Positions 38,181 through 51,286 of a stretch of 64,000 nt of DNA are shown piece by piece; position 1 is the stretch's first letter; each line of letters starts with the position of its first letter. The notes beneath the pieces are model-generated. The model did no database searches and was not told where the DNA came from. It was given only the letters and a program-made list of their open reading frames with translations. The stretch spans positions 9,828,083 to 9,892,082 of the forward strand of contig NC_079387.1 in assembly GCF_021018895.1 (NCBI RefSeq), given 5' to 3'. A program made the translations under genes and the position numbers. The stretch is from Seriola aureovittata. Its lineage: Eukaryota > Chordata > Actinopteri > Carangiformes > Carangidae.

Positions 38181-41016
38181 ATTAAGGAGTCACATAAAGT
38201 GTCTCACAAAACAGCTGAGCAACCAAAGTTTCGTACTAAACAACAGGAGCTTAAACCTTTAGTGTCGCACTTGAGTAGAAAACTTCTGTGTTCTGTGATT
38301 TTTATCATTAAATACTTCAATCACTTTAAAACTCATGCAACACTTAAATCTTTCTAACACTAACACGTGACACCGTCCTCCGGGTGAGCGTCACACCTGT
38401 CGGCCGGCAGCGTGACATCATCACTTCCCTCCCTCCAAGGTGACCTCTCAGGAGAAGCATTGAGCCGCTGCAACATGTGAATGATTTGCATTAGGTCTCT
38501 ATTAAAAACACAATTTAATTTCCTCTTTAATCTCCACTGTTGAAGTCTTCCTCCACCATGAATACACCTGATAAAAATCACAATTATGAAAGCAAGACAT
38601 GAATTATGAATCATAACCTGCGAGTGGTGTCGAGCTGTGAACCCTGCGGCCGGCCCGGGGTGAGCCCGTCTGTTACTGAGGCAATCAGGCGCTAATTTAA
38701 GGTTGTGCAGGAAGTTGTGGAGGCTTTTCATCGGCTGTGGAAGCAGCTCAGTTTGCATTAAGCTCAGACCTTTGTCACCCTAAATTCACTGCAATAACAC
38801 GCGTGTGTGATTTTTAAAATTAAGGTGGTTATTTTGTAAAATGGGTTTCCAGATATATATTTTTTTTGAAGAAGCAAACCTCACTAATGCACCATTTGGC
38901 TTTTATCTATGAAATTTGCACAGCCGGCCTAAATCACTGGCGCTTGTTTGCTTCAGTCGATCGCAGGCTGAGGAGGAAGGAACCAGCTGTGAACACGCCT
39001 CCCGCCGAGCGGCGTCCGACCTTTGACCTTGGATGCCGCTCGGTGGAAGATCACACGTCTGACACGTTTAAAGTCCAGCGTTTAATCTCCAGGTTCAGCG
39101 GGAAGCAGAGTGATACTGACTCACGGTGTGTTGAGGAGCCAGGCGGGGTTACGAGCTCTTTGAGGTCTCGGCGCTGCTGACCCCGGTGACGGGACGATGC
39201 CCCACGGGGGACGACTAAAAACGCTGCTCGGCGTTGCATCGTTGAAGCGGCTGCTGCTCCTGGGAACCGCGGCAACCATCCTCCTGTAACCTGGTGTGAT
39301 TTGTTGCGCCTCCTGCACGGCTGATATTTCTCATTTCAGCTTCGACTTCCTGAGGGATCCCCCGGTGCGGTCCCCTTGAAATAACCCGAGATAACATTAA
39401 TGTGCTGCCGTCTGACTGCTGTTCTGTCTGAGAGCGAGTTCTCAATCAGATACAGTCTCTGAACAGACCCATTAGCGGGATTAGCAAATAGCTTTTCAGT
39501 AAACGAGGCGATGATTGACCTTGGAGTGATGCTCGGCAGAGAAAACCTGAGTCTTGTTGCACGACACGTCTCTGAGATTCTGCAGCACGTACGGCTCCGT
39601 CTGTTTCCACGGCCTTTCATAACCAAACATGCAATTTGCAGAAATATCATCTCTGAGCAGAAGCAGCCGCGTTTTCCCGCTGTTTACCTCCCGCCGTCAC
39701 GACTGGAGACAGAACACGTTGGTTCTCAGTAATCCATAACTCTACCCGCGGTGCAGACACACTCTCTCTGTCCTGATTACAGACGCAGTGTTGTGGATTT
39801 TTCCAGCTGACGAGCTCCAGCGTCTTCAGACTGTGACCGGATCTTTCTCTCGTTGAAAGCGGGAAAAGTTTGTTTCTCGTTAGATGAGATGTTGATTTTG
39901 TGACATAATGAGAAACGTCTCGTGCAATAACAAGATAAAGTGACATGTTGCCAGAACAAGAAGAGTTTCCTAACTGGAATAATAAAAAGATAAGAATAAA
40001 GTCATATTGTTGTTGCAGTTACTCTTACACAAATCTAATTTATGACATTTACAAAAATATTCTCCCACCTACGACCAGCAGCACCTGCATCCCACAGGAA
40101 GCAGAAGCAGCGAGACCAGGAGCTCATCCAGCGGCGGTCTCAGTAGACCAGAATGCAATGCGGCCGTATAAAAAGCATATTGTGTTTTTGAGTAACAGCC
40201 GCCGAGCTCGCCGCCCACGTGTTTGACCTCGCAGCTGAGCGCGGCGGGTTCTCTCCGGTCGCCTCTCTGCGCCGGGCCAGATGGCTGAAAGTCACAAACC
40301 TACAACGTGTGAAAACTGCAACAGGAACAAACGCTGGAGCTGATTAATAATAAACCTGAATGATGATGCTTTTCAATGACAGTTGTCAGAGCAGCAGTTC
40401 GTCTTTCTTCAGGCTGGTGAAACCTGCAACATGAGAACATGATGTCAGTGTGAACAGGAGTTTTCGAGGAAACACGACAGAGTGATTTTTCCTCTTCGTG
40501 CTGTTTCCTTTTTCGCGGTGATATTTCACCAGAAAAAGTCAAGAATTGAAGAGGTGCAGCTCCTCTGAGGATCTGACTCTATTATCTGAGTGCCAGTGTG
40601 CAAACCTGTTGGACGGTTTTCCATCCTTTTTATTTTTCAGCTCCTCCAGGTAATCCCCCTGCAGCGCTTTCCTCTGGCCCCGTGCTCCAGACGCTCTCCT
40701 GCTCAGGCCGGACTCGCCGCCTGCACCTGGCTGATGCCACAGGAAGTCCTGTGTGAGGTAACCACAGGTAATCACACACAAGCCTCCTCCTCGCAGGACT
40801 TATAAAACACAGACCTGCTTTATAAACCTTTACGATATTGATCAGTGCAGCTTCCCGGGTGATTCACGAGACACATACGCATCTCAAATACATAAGGTTG
40901 TGTAATAATGAATGGTGGCTGCAGGAGAAGCAGATAAACACTGTTATCATGTGAAGAAGAGCGCCGGGGTCTGAAGTGTTCACCTTCTCAGTGGTGGACG
41001 TCACAGCAGCTACAAC

Positions 41017-41054
<38 letters not shown>

Positions 41055-41558
41055 ACACTGTTGGCAGGGTGTAATTACTGCGCTCTGCCTATTTGCATAA
41101 GTAATCAGCGCTGACAGACACTGGTCTTTTACAGTGGTTAGTCAGCCAGCTGAACGCTCACAAGAGGAAAGACTTGGTTGTTGGCTCTTCTCCTAATTTG
41201 CCATTAACATGCAAGAAAAGAGTAAAACATGAAAAATAACGTAACGCTCCAACATTTAAAATCCACGGTTACAAACGGAGATTAAAGTGAATCAAAGCGG
41301 CTGCTAATCAACAGCTGTTTCACTCACAGTGACACCGAAAAAATCCCCAAACAAACCAGATTAAAGTGATTTCAGACGTGATCTGACAAACCTCACAGAG
41401 CGTAATGAAATAAAGCCTGAAAACATGAAAGTAAAAGCTGTCGCCAGGTGAGCCGCCGCCTTCCTCATCTGGCCTGACACTGTTGTTACAACCCCCCAAG
41501 GTGGGACAGCCACTGGAAAGGGTGATTTGTCATGATTTGGTAAGTGTACACTCCTTTC

Positions 41559-41604
<46 letters not shown>

Positions 41605-42336
41605 GGAGCGGATATTGCTCCAGGGGGAGAGTTTGAGCTGACAGTGACATAATTCACACGTGTGAGAGTGTGTGTGTGTGTGTGTGTGTGCAATGTTGGC
41701 GAGCTCATGTGTTTACCCATGATCCTTTGTGTGTGTACACGTGTGCGTGTGCACCCTAACAAAATGTTTGCGCCGCATTAGACTTACCTTGCGGCGCCAG
41801 ACAAGGTTACGGTTATTATGACCATAAAGAAGCCCCGAGCAATTCTCTTGGCAGCGGTTATTGTGTCCTGCGATTATCTCCCATCAGCCCCTGAGCTGTC
41901 ACTTCCTCCACAATCCCCCGCTGACACGAGCCTGACGCCGCTTAATTTCATCGTCCATTATCTTCCAGAGCGCGGGAGAAGAAGAAGAGCAGTCCTCCTG
42001 TATTAAGTAAATTGGAGGCGATAGCAGAAGAAGAAGAAGAAGAACCCTTGGATGTATTGTAACGGTTGACCTTGCGTCGCCCCTCAGCCTGCTGGGTAAT
42101 AGAGTTTCCCTCAACTTCTCCCAGTAACAGTGGCGTGTTGAATCGATCAATCTTGATTACGGCTAAAAAGTGATATGAGCTCAGAGGGACGAGATGTTTG
42201 TGCAGATACATTCACACAGTGACGTGAAGAAGCCACGCAGCTTTTCATCTGCTCACTTCAGCTTTGACTGAATTTCCCTAAAGCTGGTGCAGGATTTTTT
42301 ATTTCTTTTTTGGCTGTATACCTGCGCTCAGCCCAG

Positions 42337-42367
<31 letters not shown>

Positions 42368-44980
42368 ACAGGGGAGATGGAGCGATTGCAGGAGGTCAGG
42401 CAGGACGAGCGCGATGCGGCGAGACGACGGAGTCCCGCCCCCAAACTAAATCACGTCATGTGGAGCTTCAGTCGCTGTTAGTGGAAAGTTACACTCATTA
42501 GATTTTGGATCGTAGCTTGATGAAAGTTTGGCCTCTCACCAAATTCATTAGCGAGATTTTTGGGACGCAGCAGTTTTGCTAATAAGAGGTCAAACACTTG
42601 ACAGCCAGGTTTCAGACGGACGCCCGGGCTCGCCAACAGAGAACAAAGGCTGCCGTCGAACGCTTTACGACTCAAACAGCTGATCTGGACGTAACTAGCA
42701 TTTTGCAGAATTGCCCAATGTGGACGAGGGGCGGCGGCGGCCTTTAAAACCGTCCCGCCCGGCGTCTTTTTTGGCGGCAAAGACAGAAAAGAGACGAATA
42801 TCTCTGAAAGGATCCAGATCAAAAGTTAAAGTGAACTCTGAGTTTGTGTTTCTGTTAAGAAAGCGGCGTTTTATGTCTCCAACCACTGACCTGGCGCTGA
42901 CTTTAATGCTAACATCATCCTATCAAAGCAACTGGCTGCACGCGCGGCGAGCTGCAGGCGAGTAGACGCGTTCTGATCCGTGTCCGTGTGCGTCGTCTCA
43001 GGATAAAAGCTCTCGCTTTGACAGCCACAAAGTGTTTGCATTTTCCTCCTTGCTGCTCTCACAAAACATTTCCTGTTGACAAGATCGGAGGAAAAAAACG
43101 TCAAACAAGTGCAAAAACAACGTCTGTGAGATTCAGTTTTTTTTTTTCTTTCCTGTCTATAAACTCATGCATCCGTCTCTGCAGAACCGGCTCGAAATAG
43201 CCTTGTTTTCACATTTAAAGCTGTGTTGTCTGTCAACAGCACGGAGCCAGCCAAACAGTCTCTCAGGCATCTGCTGAGGATTTCTCGGGCCTCGCAGAAC
43301 TGAATCAGACGAGGGGGGAGGGCGGGGGATGGCGGGGGAGGGGGGGCTGAGAGCGAGCGAGGCAGATAGAGAAGATGGAGGCTTAAGCCTGGCTTAGATT
43401 ATCAGAGACAGAGAGAGATGGGAAAGGCAGTGGGAGACAGAGAATTGGGGCCAGAAAGTGAAGGGCAAGAAGTGAACGGAGAAAGAGACAAGAATGCAGT
43501 TAAAGGGAAAACGCAGCCGCCATTATTCTTATATTATATGTAGCTAGGGAGATTATACGTCTTCTATACGTTTTGTTTTTTCTCCTGCCTTCGTCTCCCT
43601 CCTCCTGGAGAGCACTCAGTCTTCTCATCCTTTTTCCTCGCCATCTCTTCGGGCATGTTCCCAGCGGTTTGTGTTCTGAAGCGCAAAATTGTGTGTGTCT
43701 GTGTGTGTGTGAGATGTGGGTCAGGTGCAGAGTATGATGGATGTGGTTTTAATAGAGATTAATTACATCCCAAATGAGGCGATGAACTCCCCACGGGTCT
43801 TCGCCAGAGTGTTTAGGACCACAGCTAATGACTGAAAAACCCTTTTCGGTCGACCAGCGCGCTACAATAGCATCTTAGAGCCAATGGTTGGACTACAGCA
43901 GCTCAATTCTCTGTTGCAGACGCGACGCACGAGATGTCACAGCAACCAAACCTGCCGTATCAACGTTAAATGTATTTGTGCAGCGGGCTGTGGAAATTAA
44001 TCAAAGTCAATGACCCGGGAAAAAGACAGAGAGCCTTTTACACTCTGCGGTGAGGCAGAGGAAGTTTGCAAGTATCACATTTCAACTATGGCTGATTAAG
44101 CTTCATATAAAGCAGAAACAGACATAAAAAAATGGCATCAACACATTCAGAATAGTGTTTAAAGTCCAGTAAAGTTTTGTTGTGGCCTTCAGTTAAAGCC
44201 CAGCTGCTGATCACACGTCGGACAAATGGCAAAGGTTTCTCAGCAGCAGCAGCTTTGCCCTGGGATGAAGTCAAAAACCCTAAATTTCAAATATAAAAAA
44301 AAAGTTCATGTTTTGAAGAGAGTTTGATTCTGTTCTTTAAATACATGAAACAATTACTAATGAGCTTTTTTGTCACAATTGTATCTTACAACGTGGCTTC
44401 GGGCCCCAGCAGTTTCATTTCACTCGGCTCTAATTAAGACAACAAGGATTTCAGATCCTCCTATCGCATCAGCTGGAAGATGAATTCAAAGTGGCCATTC
44501 TGTATCTGAAGAGTTTGGGAATTAATATGAAAGGATTGCAATTACTACTTTTGTATATTTAAGGAAGTTTTGTAGCTCATGTTTATTTAAGTGTGTGTGT
44601 GCTTGTTGATGCAGAGATTGTAAAATCACAAGTCTGTTTTCTGTTTCCAAGCCTCCGTGTAATGAGCACAAGGCCTGTAGTTGTACACCACCCATCTGTT
44701 AGCATACATGATTCATAAAGACAATTTGAGAATAGTGTTCACTACTTGGGCTTCTTGTACATCAGGGGTATGTGGAAAGATAGAAAACATAAACATATAT
44801 TTGTGTTTAGAGGGAAAATACACATCCAATCAGGATTATGAATTAGTGTAAATCAGAACATTTATTGGCACAATAACAACTCAGCTGCCAGCTCCTGAAC
44901 GCTAACTGCTCAGTCCTTCCAGCAACAGGAAGCGCCACAAACTCCTTCAGGCCATGTTTACCCAAATCTGCATGGAAGCC
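38181..44980. other. Gene-free interval with scattered microsatellites
   Basis: No gene is supported. GT runs lie at about 41019-41053, 41562-41603, 41669-41690 and 42340-42367. A purine-rich, G-rich tract spans about 43305-43515. The block at 41060-41120 (TAATTACTGCG, TATTTGCATAAG, AATCAGCGCTGA) has homeodomain- and POU-like words and may be conserved non-coding DNA. Frames in 38.3-43.2 kb are short and without recognisable motifs. Confidence 0.5.
43305..43515 (+). repeat. Purine-rich tract with G-runs
   Basis: The + strand is nearly all A and G for some 200 bases, opening with several runs of G (GAGGGGGGAGGGCGGGGG) near 43312-43350. Closely spaced G-runs of this kind can form G-quadruplexes or triplex DNA. 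No function is seen directly. Confidence 0.5.
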
Positions 44981-44984
44981 AGTT

Positions 44985-45215
44985 AGCAAGCTAGCAAATA
45001 AGTTAAAGTAGTTAGAAACTATTGGCCAAAATTAAATGGTTAAACAGTTAAACGTATAAAAGTAACAGCTGAAATTGTTAGCTAAATGTAATGGATAAAT
45101 GCTAAATGCAGCTAGAAGTGGGAGACAGTCGACATAATGAGCTAAAGGTAAAGGCTAAATGCTACATGGCTAAAATTGGTAGTTGAAGTCGGCAGCTAAA
45201 AGTAATGGATAAACC
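44985..45215 (+). repeat. Diverged short-period repeat of GCTAAATG/GTAATGGATAAA words
   Basis: The words GCTAAATG, AGCTAAA and GTAATGGATAAA recur at irregular spacing of about 20-120 bases (for example TAATGGATAAATGC near 45090 and TAATGGATAAACC near 45204). It reads as an old low-complexity or transposon-derived array. Confidence 0.45.
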
Positions 45216-45627
45216 ACTGACATGACTGAAAGTGATTGATAAATGGCGGCAGTACAAATACAAACTTGAGCTAACCAGACTAAACACAGACAGTTGGAGT
45301 GACATGAACAGATACATGACAGGTGACACAGATGAAGAGGAGCTCATCTGAAGGAGACGTGAGAGAGCCTCAAACAACAAAAAGGTCAGTAACCACTGCA
45401 CCACGCTGTAAAGCGCCTGGATTCAGGCGGAGGGAAGGAGCACGAGCTCCTTCAGATACTGTGCGGCGCATCAAACAGACTAACTCACAGATACTCTGCA
45501 CAATGCATTGCCTTCAGGACACATAAACACGAGTTGCATGCGTTCCACAGGTATGCTAAATTATAAAAAATACCTACATCAAATACCCAGCAAGCCTGTT
45601 ATGAATATCTTGCTCGTCAACCTGCTC

Positions 45628-45990
45628 TCTGAATCAAATGATCTCGATATTCACCAGCCGATCAGCTATTTATGAGACTCCACTCTCATGCAAATATGCA
45701 AATATTCCTCCTCTTCTTGCAGCTGGTCATAAATATGATCCTGCTGATTTTCGGAAGAAGGTGAGGTTCGAGCTCCTGAGCCTCCATCATTTCCAAGAGA
45801 TCCGTCCCGGGGCATTAAGAGTTAATTTATTGCTCTCGCAATTTCAAATTCAGCCTGGCTGTCACACTTATCTTTGTCAAGCGCTTGTGGTGCCCCTGCC
45901 ACACGTTCCTGATGTATGCGTCCCATTTAAATCCCATCTATCTGCTATGGATGACGGGATATAATTCATGCTGCTGAAACGCTGTCATCG
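45628..45990. other. Candidate conserved non-coding element with twin POU octamers
   Basis: The block is of even composition, lacks simple repeats and has no supported reading frame. It holds two abutting perfect octamers, ATGCAAAT at 45688-45695 and again at 45696-45703. Such a tandem is a strong site for POU factors. Gene-desert position upstream of or near b3galt1 suggests a developmental enhancer, but conservation has not been tested. Confidence 0.35.
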
Positions 45991-48034
45991 ACAAGGACAG
46001 TATAACCTGGCAGATATCAATATTAATACCAGATATTAATATTTAGGTTTCGTTTTACATATCTGAGAGGTTAAAATCCTGGGCTGGACACGTGGACTGA
46101 TCATGATTGGCTATGAAACACCAACGACAGAGCGACAGGAAGCTCAGGTCTGGAGCTTTTTCTTGCTCTGCTGCCACTGATTTGTTTTGCAGAGAAGTCT
46201 CTTCAAAATAAATTAGTTTCAGAGGCAGCTGGTGTCAAAACTGCACTTTTCTGATGTATATTTATCAAATGTTTAAAACGTGGCAGACAGGACGAAGATT
46301 AATAAGCTTCTGTGCTTCTGATCTGAACTGCATCAGGTCTGGACCTTTGAGTCTTAGTGAGCAGGAAGTAAATTTCACTTCCTGCTGACTAAGGCTGTGA
46401 ACGTATAAACAGTCATCAACAGGCAGGGGAACAAGTTTTAGGGCTTTTTCTTTTCTGCAGCTAATGAAATGATACATAGGAAGCCCCACACAAAACTAAA
46501 CCCTATCAATAATATACTGAAATTATTATTATAATAGGCTATAATAATGTCACATGACCCTCGGCCAATCAAGTGTCTCCAACTGGTTACACCTGAGCCT
46601 CGAATGCAGAGCTCACCTCACGACCAACGTACTGAAGAACCGAACCAGAAAAATCCACAGAAACACACATTGTAGATAAAAAGAATATAAATATATTCAC
46701 AGAAACTGCACATCCAAACATCGCAGCCGGTAATCAAGTGACAGAACATCAACACCTCAGGCTGCCTTCAAAACCGAGCCACCTGCACATCAGCTCGTCA
46801 TTATCATTTCAGGGAAGCCGCGGCGTCCTAATGCATCGCAGCATCAACTCCGGCGGTGCTTCACCTGGAGGAGGAAGAGGACGGTTACCTCGCCTCCCCA
46901 GCTGCTCTCGCTGAGTCCTCCTCCTCTCACCTTGGTCTAACTGCGCCCGCACAGATGGCAGATTGCACACCGCCAATTTATTCCGCGGCTATTTTCTGGT
47001 AAATATGCATCCTCTGCGCCTCAAAGGACAGGTCAGGAGGAGGTCACGCTAACTGAGAGGCTGAGGAGAAAGTATTTAGGGCACAAGAACAAGCAGAAGA
47101 ATATGAATATGTAAAAGAAGATTTTTCTGCAGTGGGTTCTGCAGCATTAACAAATTAGCCTCCAGTCTTTTACAGCGTCTTACTAGACTCCAACGCCAAA
47201 TCAAGGTCTCCTCCGTGTCCTACCAGCGTTGTGTTTCCACTCTGCGCTCCACAGGCCTTCCTTCCAAAGCTTTGTTTTGAAATCTGAGTGTTCCCAATTG
47301 CCTAGCCCTCCGCCTCGCTCGTTATGAGGTTCATTTACCACAAGCCCCGGAATAATCACTCGCTTTTCATTTTCCCCAAGCTTTAGCCTTTTAAACGCTC
47401 TACCACTGCGTTGTTTGGCCAATTACGGAGCAGACTTTTCTATTACTCAGCATATTGTATCCAATTGCATATGCCATAGGGGGTGATCAGAGGAATGCAA
47501 AACACAGCGCAGAAGATAAGAAGCTGTGAATAACAATTATTTCACATGTACACAAGGCAGAATATTCTTCTGCACTTTATTTTGGAAAAAATAAAGTCAT
47601 TAACTGATAACATACTGTGGCTAGTAGGGGTTGAATTCTTTTCTTTTCCAGAACAAACTGGAGTAAAACTGTTTCAATTATATTTTGGTTGCAAAAAGAA
47701 AAGAAAAAAAAAAAAAAGGACTGTTCCAGAAACTGATCAAGAAGAAGTATTTGAAGTAAAGATGCCGCCCGGGAATAGTTTTTATTAAGAAGAAATCATA
47801 ACAGCGCTGGTGTGTTTTCTGCCTACGAGCTCCCACAAGATTTTCGAGTGAAAGTGTTTGAGGAAAGATTCGCGCCACCAGTGCTTCCCGCTTCTTCTTC
47901 TTCTTTCTGTTTATCTTTGCAAGTGCAGAACACAAGACATTTTTCATTTCTCTGGCACCAAATCCCGCAGGAGTGCTGCGGCTCCCCCGGATGATGATGA
48001 TGATGGTGATGATGATGATGCTGGGAACAAAGAG

Positions 48035-48069
<35 letters not shown>

Positions 48070-48244
48070 GTAGGCATCAGAGGCTGGGGCAACCTAATTA
48101 CAATAATGTTTCCTTGTGCTCGCACGCCGGCGAGAGCGCGTACCTCTTAGGGAACAATTGAACACAATCAGACATTTTAATGATTTCAGAGAATTCTCAG
48201 TGTTAATAACAGATAATGACCTTCACTAACAGGCTCAGCAGTGA

Positions 48245-48324
<80 letters not shown>

Positions 48325-49500
48325 CCTCCGGCTGTATCTCCTGCGTACAGACACAATTAGACTCACCAGTGTGTGTGTGCTGCATTAGGCTGAGCAGTGT
48401 AATGACATCGACTGTGAACTCCGGCTTTTCTTTGCGTGATGTTTGACACGGAAACATTTAGGACATTATTCATCTGGTTGTTGTGGCTTTGGTGACGAGG
48501 CCGTAAGAGATAAAACAAGGGTTGGTCATTTATCTCTTAGAATTTACAGGAAGTGATGCAATAACGGTTGTACAGGTGATAATTTAGTGATGAAGTCAAA
48601 AACAAAATGAAACTACAAATTAAAACTGACTTTACATTCATGGTAGAACTGCAGAAAAGTGACTGTCTTTCTTTCTTTTTTCTGAACTGTTTGTCTTGTT
48701 TGAATAAACTTTATTGTAATTGTCAAACTGACTGAGTTCCTCGGTTTCTGAAGAGCGGGTTCTGAAGCTCAGAGTGAGCTGCTGCACCGTCGCCATCTTG
48801 GCAGTGTCTTACTCTGCCCCTAACTTTAGTCCTTAATAAAATGTGAACAGGTGAGTTATATAAACAGGTGTCATGATACATTTTATGTAATTGCTAATTC
48901 CAAATGACTTTAAAATTCTTCTTCGACTCTGAAATTATTCTATTTTTTACTTTTCAAGATAAAAAGAGCAAAACAGCCTGTTTTCATTTTGATGCCCTTA
49001 AAAATGGAATTTAATTTTCCAGTGAATGAAACAATAAACGATGTGGTGACACCTACAGTACATGGGAGGCTGAAAATGAAGAAATTTATGCATTTTATTT
49101 TGACATAAAAATCCATTTACTCCTGTTCAGACCGTACGGCTGAACACAGCCTCTCAGCTGCCAGTCACTCAGATGCTACGGTTGATGTAATCACACGTTG
49201 GGTTCTGCTCGCCGCTTAACGCTCTCGCACCAACACCTGCGTGGAAAAGAACATGTTTCCAGCTCCGCACTGAGATTTCAGCGGCTCTCGCCCGTCAGTG
49301 ACGTGTTGAGATGTGGGACTTCAAACTGAGCACAGCTGCTGCTCTGAGCCGCGGTGGCTAATGAAACGCTGTCGTTTCCGCAGCTCATGTTTTACAACAT
49401 GACGAAACCCTTCAGGGTGTAATCCTGCGAGGGCGTCCGTTATAAACCAGGTGGCATAGAAACTTTTTATATTGTTTTATGGAATAAATACGATATCAAG
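45991..49500. other. Gene-free interval 3' of b3galt1
   Basis: No gene is supported. The block 47400-47500 (ATTACGG, CAATTGCATATGCC) looks like possible conserved non-coding DNA. Simple repeats are a poly-A near 47703-47717, (GAT)n near 47990-48018, CA near 48037-48066, and a long pure (CA)n at 48246-48322. Confidence 0.5.
48246..48322. repeat. Pure (CA)n microsatellite, about 38 units
   Basis: An uninterrupted CA run of about 77 bases. Translated frames across it give only Thr-His or Val-Cys repeats and are not genes. Confidence 0.98.
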
Positions 49501-49514
49501 TCTTATAAAAGCAG

Positions 49515-50299
49515 TTTATTTAATCTCAAGTAATTGAAAAGAAGAAAGCGCTCAAAAGAGTAATATTGGTCTTCCACTGCTCTTACATTACATCTGCTCT
49601 CCTTTATGATCAAGTAATAGAAAATATAATGTTGTGCAGCCCAGCTCACAGCGCTGCCTGAGACAAACAACCGCACGGTACACATCAACAGAAGTAACAT
49701 TCACTCGGGAACGCGAAGCAGCCGACGTCTCCACGCCGTCTAGAGGAAACCTTCACAAAGATCTGCAGATCTGTTGTAAGAAAAATACGTCTTGAAAGGA
49801 ATCAGGCTCGGTGATAATCCAGAGCTCGCCGCGGTCCCAGCTGCTGCAGTCACAGACAATACATCCAACAGTAACACCTTGTTCAGAAAGTACAACAACT
49901 GAAAATACATGAGCAACATTCAGAGTTAGAGCTCAACTCCAGAGGCCAACGTCTGTGTTCAGTGTGTTGACGTTTGTGTGATCTGGTTGTTTCGTAACAG
50001 TTTGAGAAGCTAAAACACAGGCGTCTGCACTTCCTGTCTCATCATTCCCTATAAAAACGACGGTGCCGCAGGAAGTGGCACTGAAAAACCCCTTGAAGTG
50101 AGACAGAGAGGACAGAGCAGTACAGAGAAGTTTGCTTTGGCCTTGCACTACAGAGAGTCCTGGCACAGCAGGACGAAGCCCGGACACTTTGTCGATACGG
50201 TTCCTTCAGCTCGGCGCCACGTGCTGTACAGTATCTGCCGACGCCAATGACGGAGAAGCAGTTGATGAGAGGGCGTTCGATTCCTCCACCGGCTACCTG
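49515..50299 (-). other. Probable 3' UTR of b3galt1 with polyadenylation signal
   Basis: On the minus strand an AATAAA lies at 49515-49520, about 780 bases past the b3galt1 stop. The sequence between has no supported coding content. The end of the transcript is inferred from this signal alone. Confidence 0.45.
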
Positions 50300-51286
50300 C
50301 TAACACTTCAGGTGTTTCTTGCTGGTCATGTCGTTCCAGATGCGGTGCATCTCCTCGGGGGAGATCTGGTGGACGGTGACCACCCGCCGGTAGCGGCAAA
50401 GGCTGTAGGCCATCTTCCAGTGGTTGAAGCCGCTGTTCTGGAACGGGTGAATGCCGAGCTTCCGGAGGCACACGCCCACGTACACGTCCTCCAGGTGCAG
50501 CAGCCTGGTGTGTAGCGACGTCTTGTATATGAGCTCGGCCACGTCGGCTGAGAAGATGTAGCCGGTGCCGGAGCAGAAGGGCGGGTACTTGCTCTCCGGG
50601 TACAGATCCCTGGGCATGTACCACTTGCTGCGCATGTCCCTGATTGGCCCGCCGTTGATGACGTAGCCGGTGAAGTACCTCCTCCTGGGCTTGGTGGTGG
50701 GCTTCAGGAGGTTGTAGATGAGGTTCTCCATGTTGACAAAGATGTCACTGTCCGTCTTGAGGACGTACTGCGCCTTGGAGCAGAAGGTGGCGACCCAGCG
50801 CATCCCCATCAGCGTCTTCAGCGTCAGGTTGTGGTACGAGTCGATGAAATCCTCCACTACGATGTCGTGAAAGATCTGACTCTCCTGCTCCACCATCTGG
50901 TTGAGAACGTTATCCGTGCTGCGGCCCAACAGGAAGAGCGTGACCACGCGCACGTCTGGAAACGTGCTCTCGTCGCCCCATGTCTCTCTGATGGCCTGAC
51001 GGGCGTCAAACTCCTTGTGGGTGGTGCTGATCAGGATGACGAGGAAGGGCGGCTCCGCATCGCACTTCCTGGCCTCGTTGATGATGTAGCCAAAGTCGTG
51101 CGGGTTGAGCGAGCGCGTTCGGATGTTGCTGAAGGTGGCATTCTTGTTCACCTTGGGCGTCCTGCGTATCGGGATAGTCAGCTGACCCACGTAGGAGGTG
51201 GAGGGGCGGGACACACTCAGGTACCACAGAGCGCTGGCCCAACAAACCACTGTCAGCAGGTACAAGCAGGAGACCTTAGAAGGCAT
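50300..51286 (-). CDS. b3galt1: Beta-1,3-galactosyltransferase 1
   Basis: Type II Golgi enzyme of glycosyltransferase family 31; it transfers galactose from UDP-galactose in beta-1,3 linkage to terminal N-acetylglucosamine (type 1 chains). One uninterrupted reading frame encodes 328 aa (human 326), matching the single coding exon of the family. Residues about 6-25 are the transmembrane anchor after a very short cytosolic tail. The GT31 motifs RQAIRETWG (96-104), EDFIDSYHNLTLKT (145-158), the metal-binding DSD (179-181) inside KTDSDIFVN and EDVYVG (266-271) are all intact. N-glycosylation sequons lie at Asn49 and Asn153. The C-terminal half is nearly identical to mammalian B3GALT1, whereas the stem region (26-60) is diverged, as usual. 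The start MPSKVSCLY matches the mammalian N-terminus. It could be the a or b teleost copy. It faces abcb11 tail to tail across 19 kb. Confidence 0.97.
   Translation of the reverse strand: MPSKVSCLYLLTVVCWASALWYLSVSRPSTSYVGQLTIPIRRTPKVNKNATFSNIRTRSLNPHDFGYIINEARKCDAEPPFLVILISTTHKEFDARQAIRETWGDESTFPDVRVVTLFLLGRSTDNVLNQMVEQESQIFHDIVVEDFIDSYHNLTLKTLMGMRWVATFCSKAQYVLKTDSDIFVNMENLIYNLLKPTTKPRRRYFTGYVINGGPIRDMRSKWYMPRDLYPESKYPPFCSGTGYIFSADVAELIYKTSLHTRLLHLEDVYVGVCLRKLGIHPFQNSGFNHWKMAYSLCRYRRVVTVHQISPEEMHRIWNDMTSKKHLKC

Noticed and set aside
47546..48073. Overlapping short frames around 47.5-48.1 kb
   Set aside because: They run through poly-A, GAT and CA repeats and have no domain similarity.
48216..48457. 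Reading frames of Thr-His or Val-Cys repeats over CA/GT runs (also at 19 kb, 30.6 kb, 41.5 kb and 62-63 kb)
   Set aside because: They are translations of microsatellites on either strand, with no flanking coding signal.
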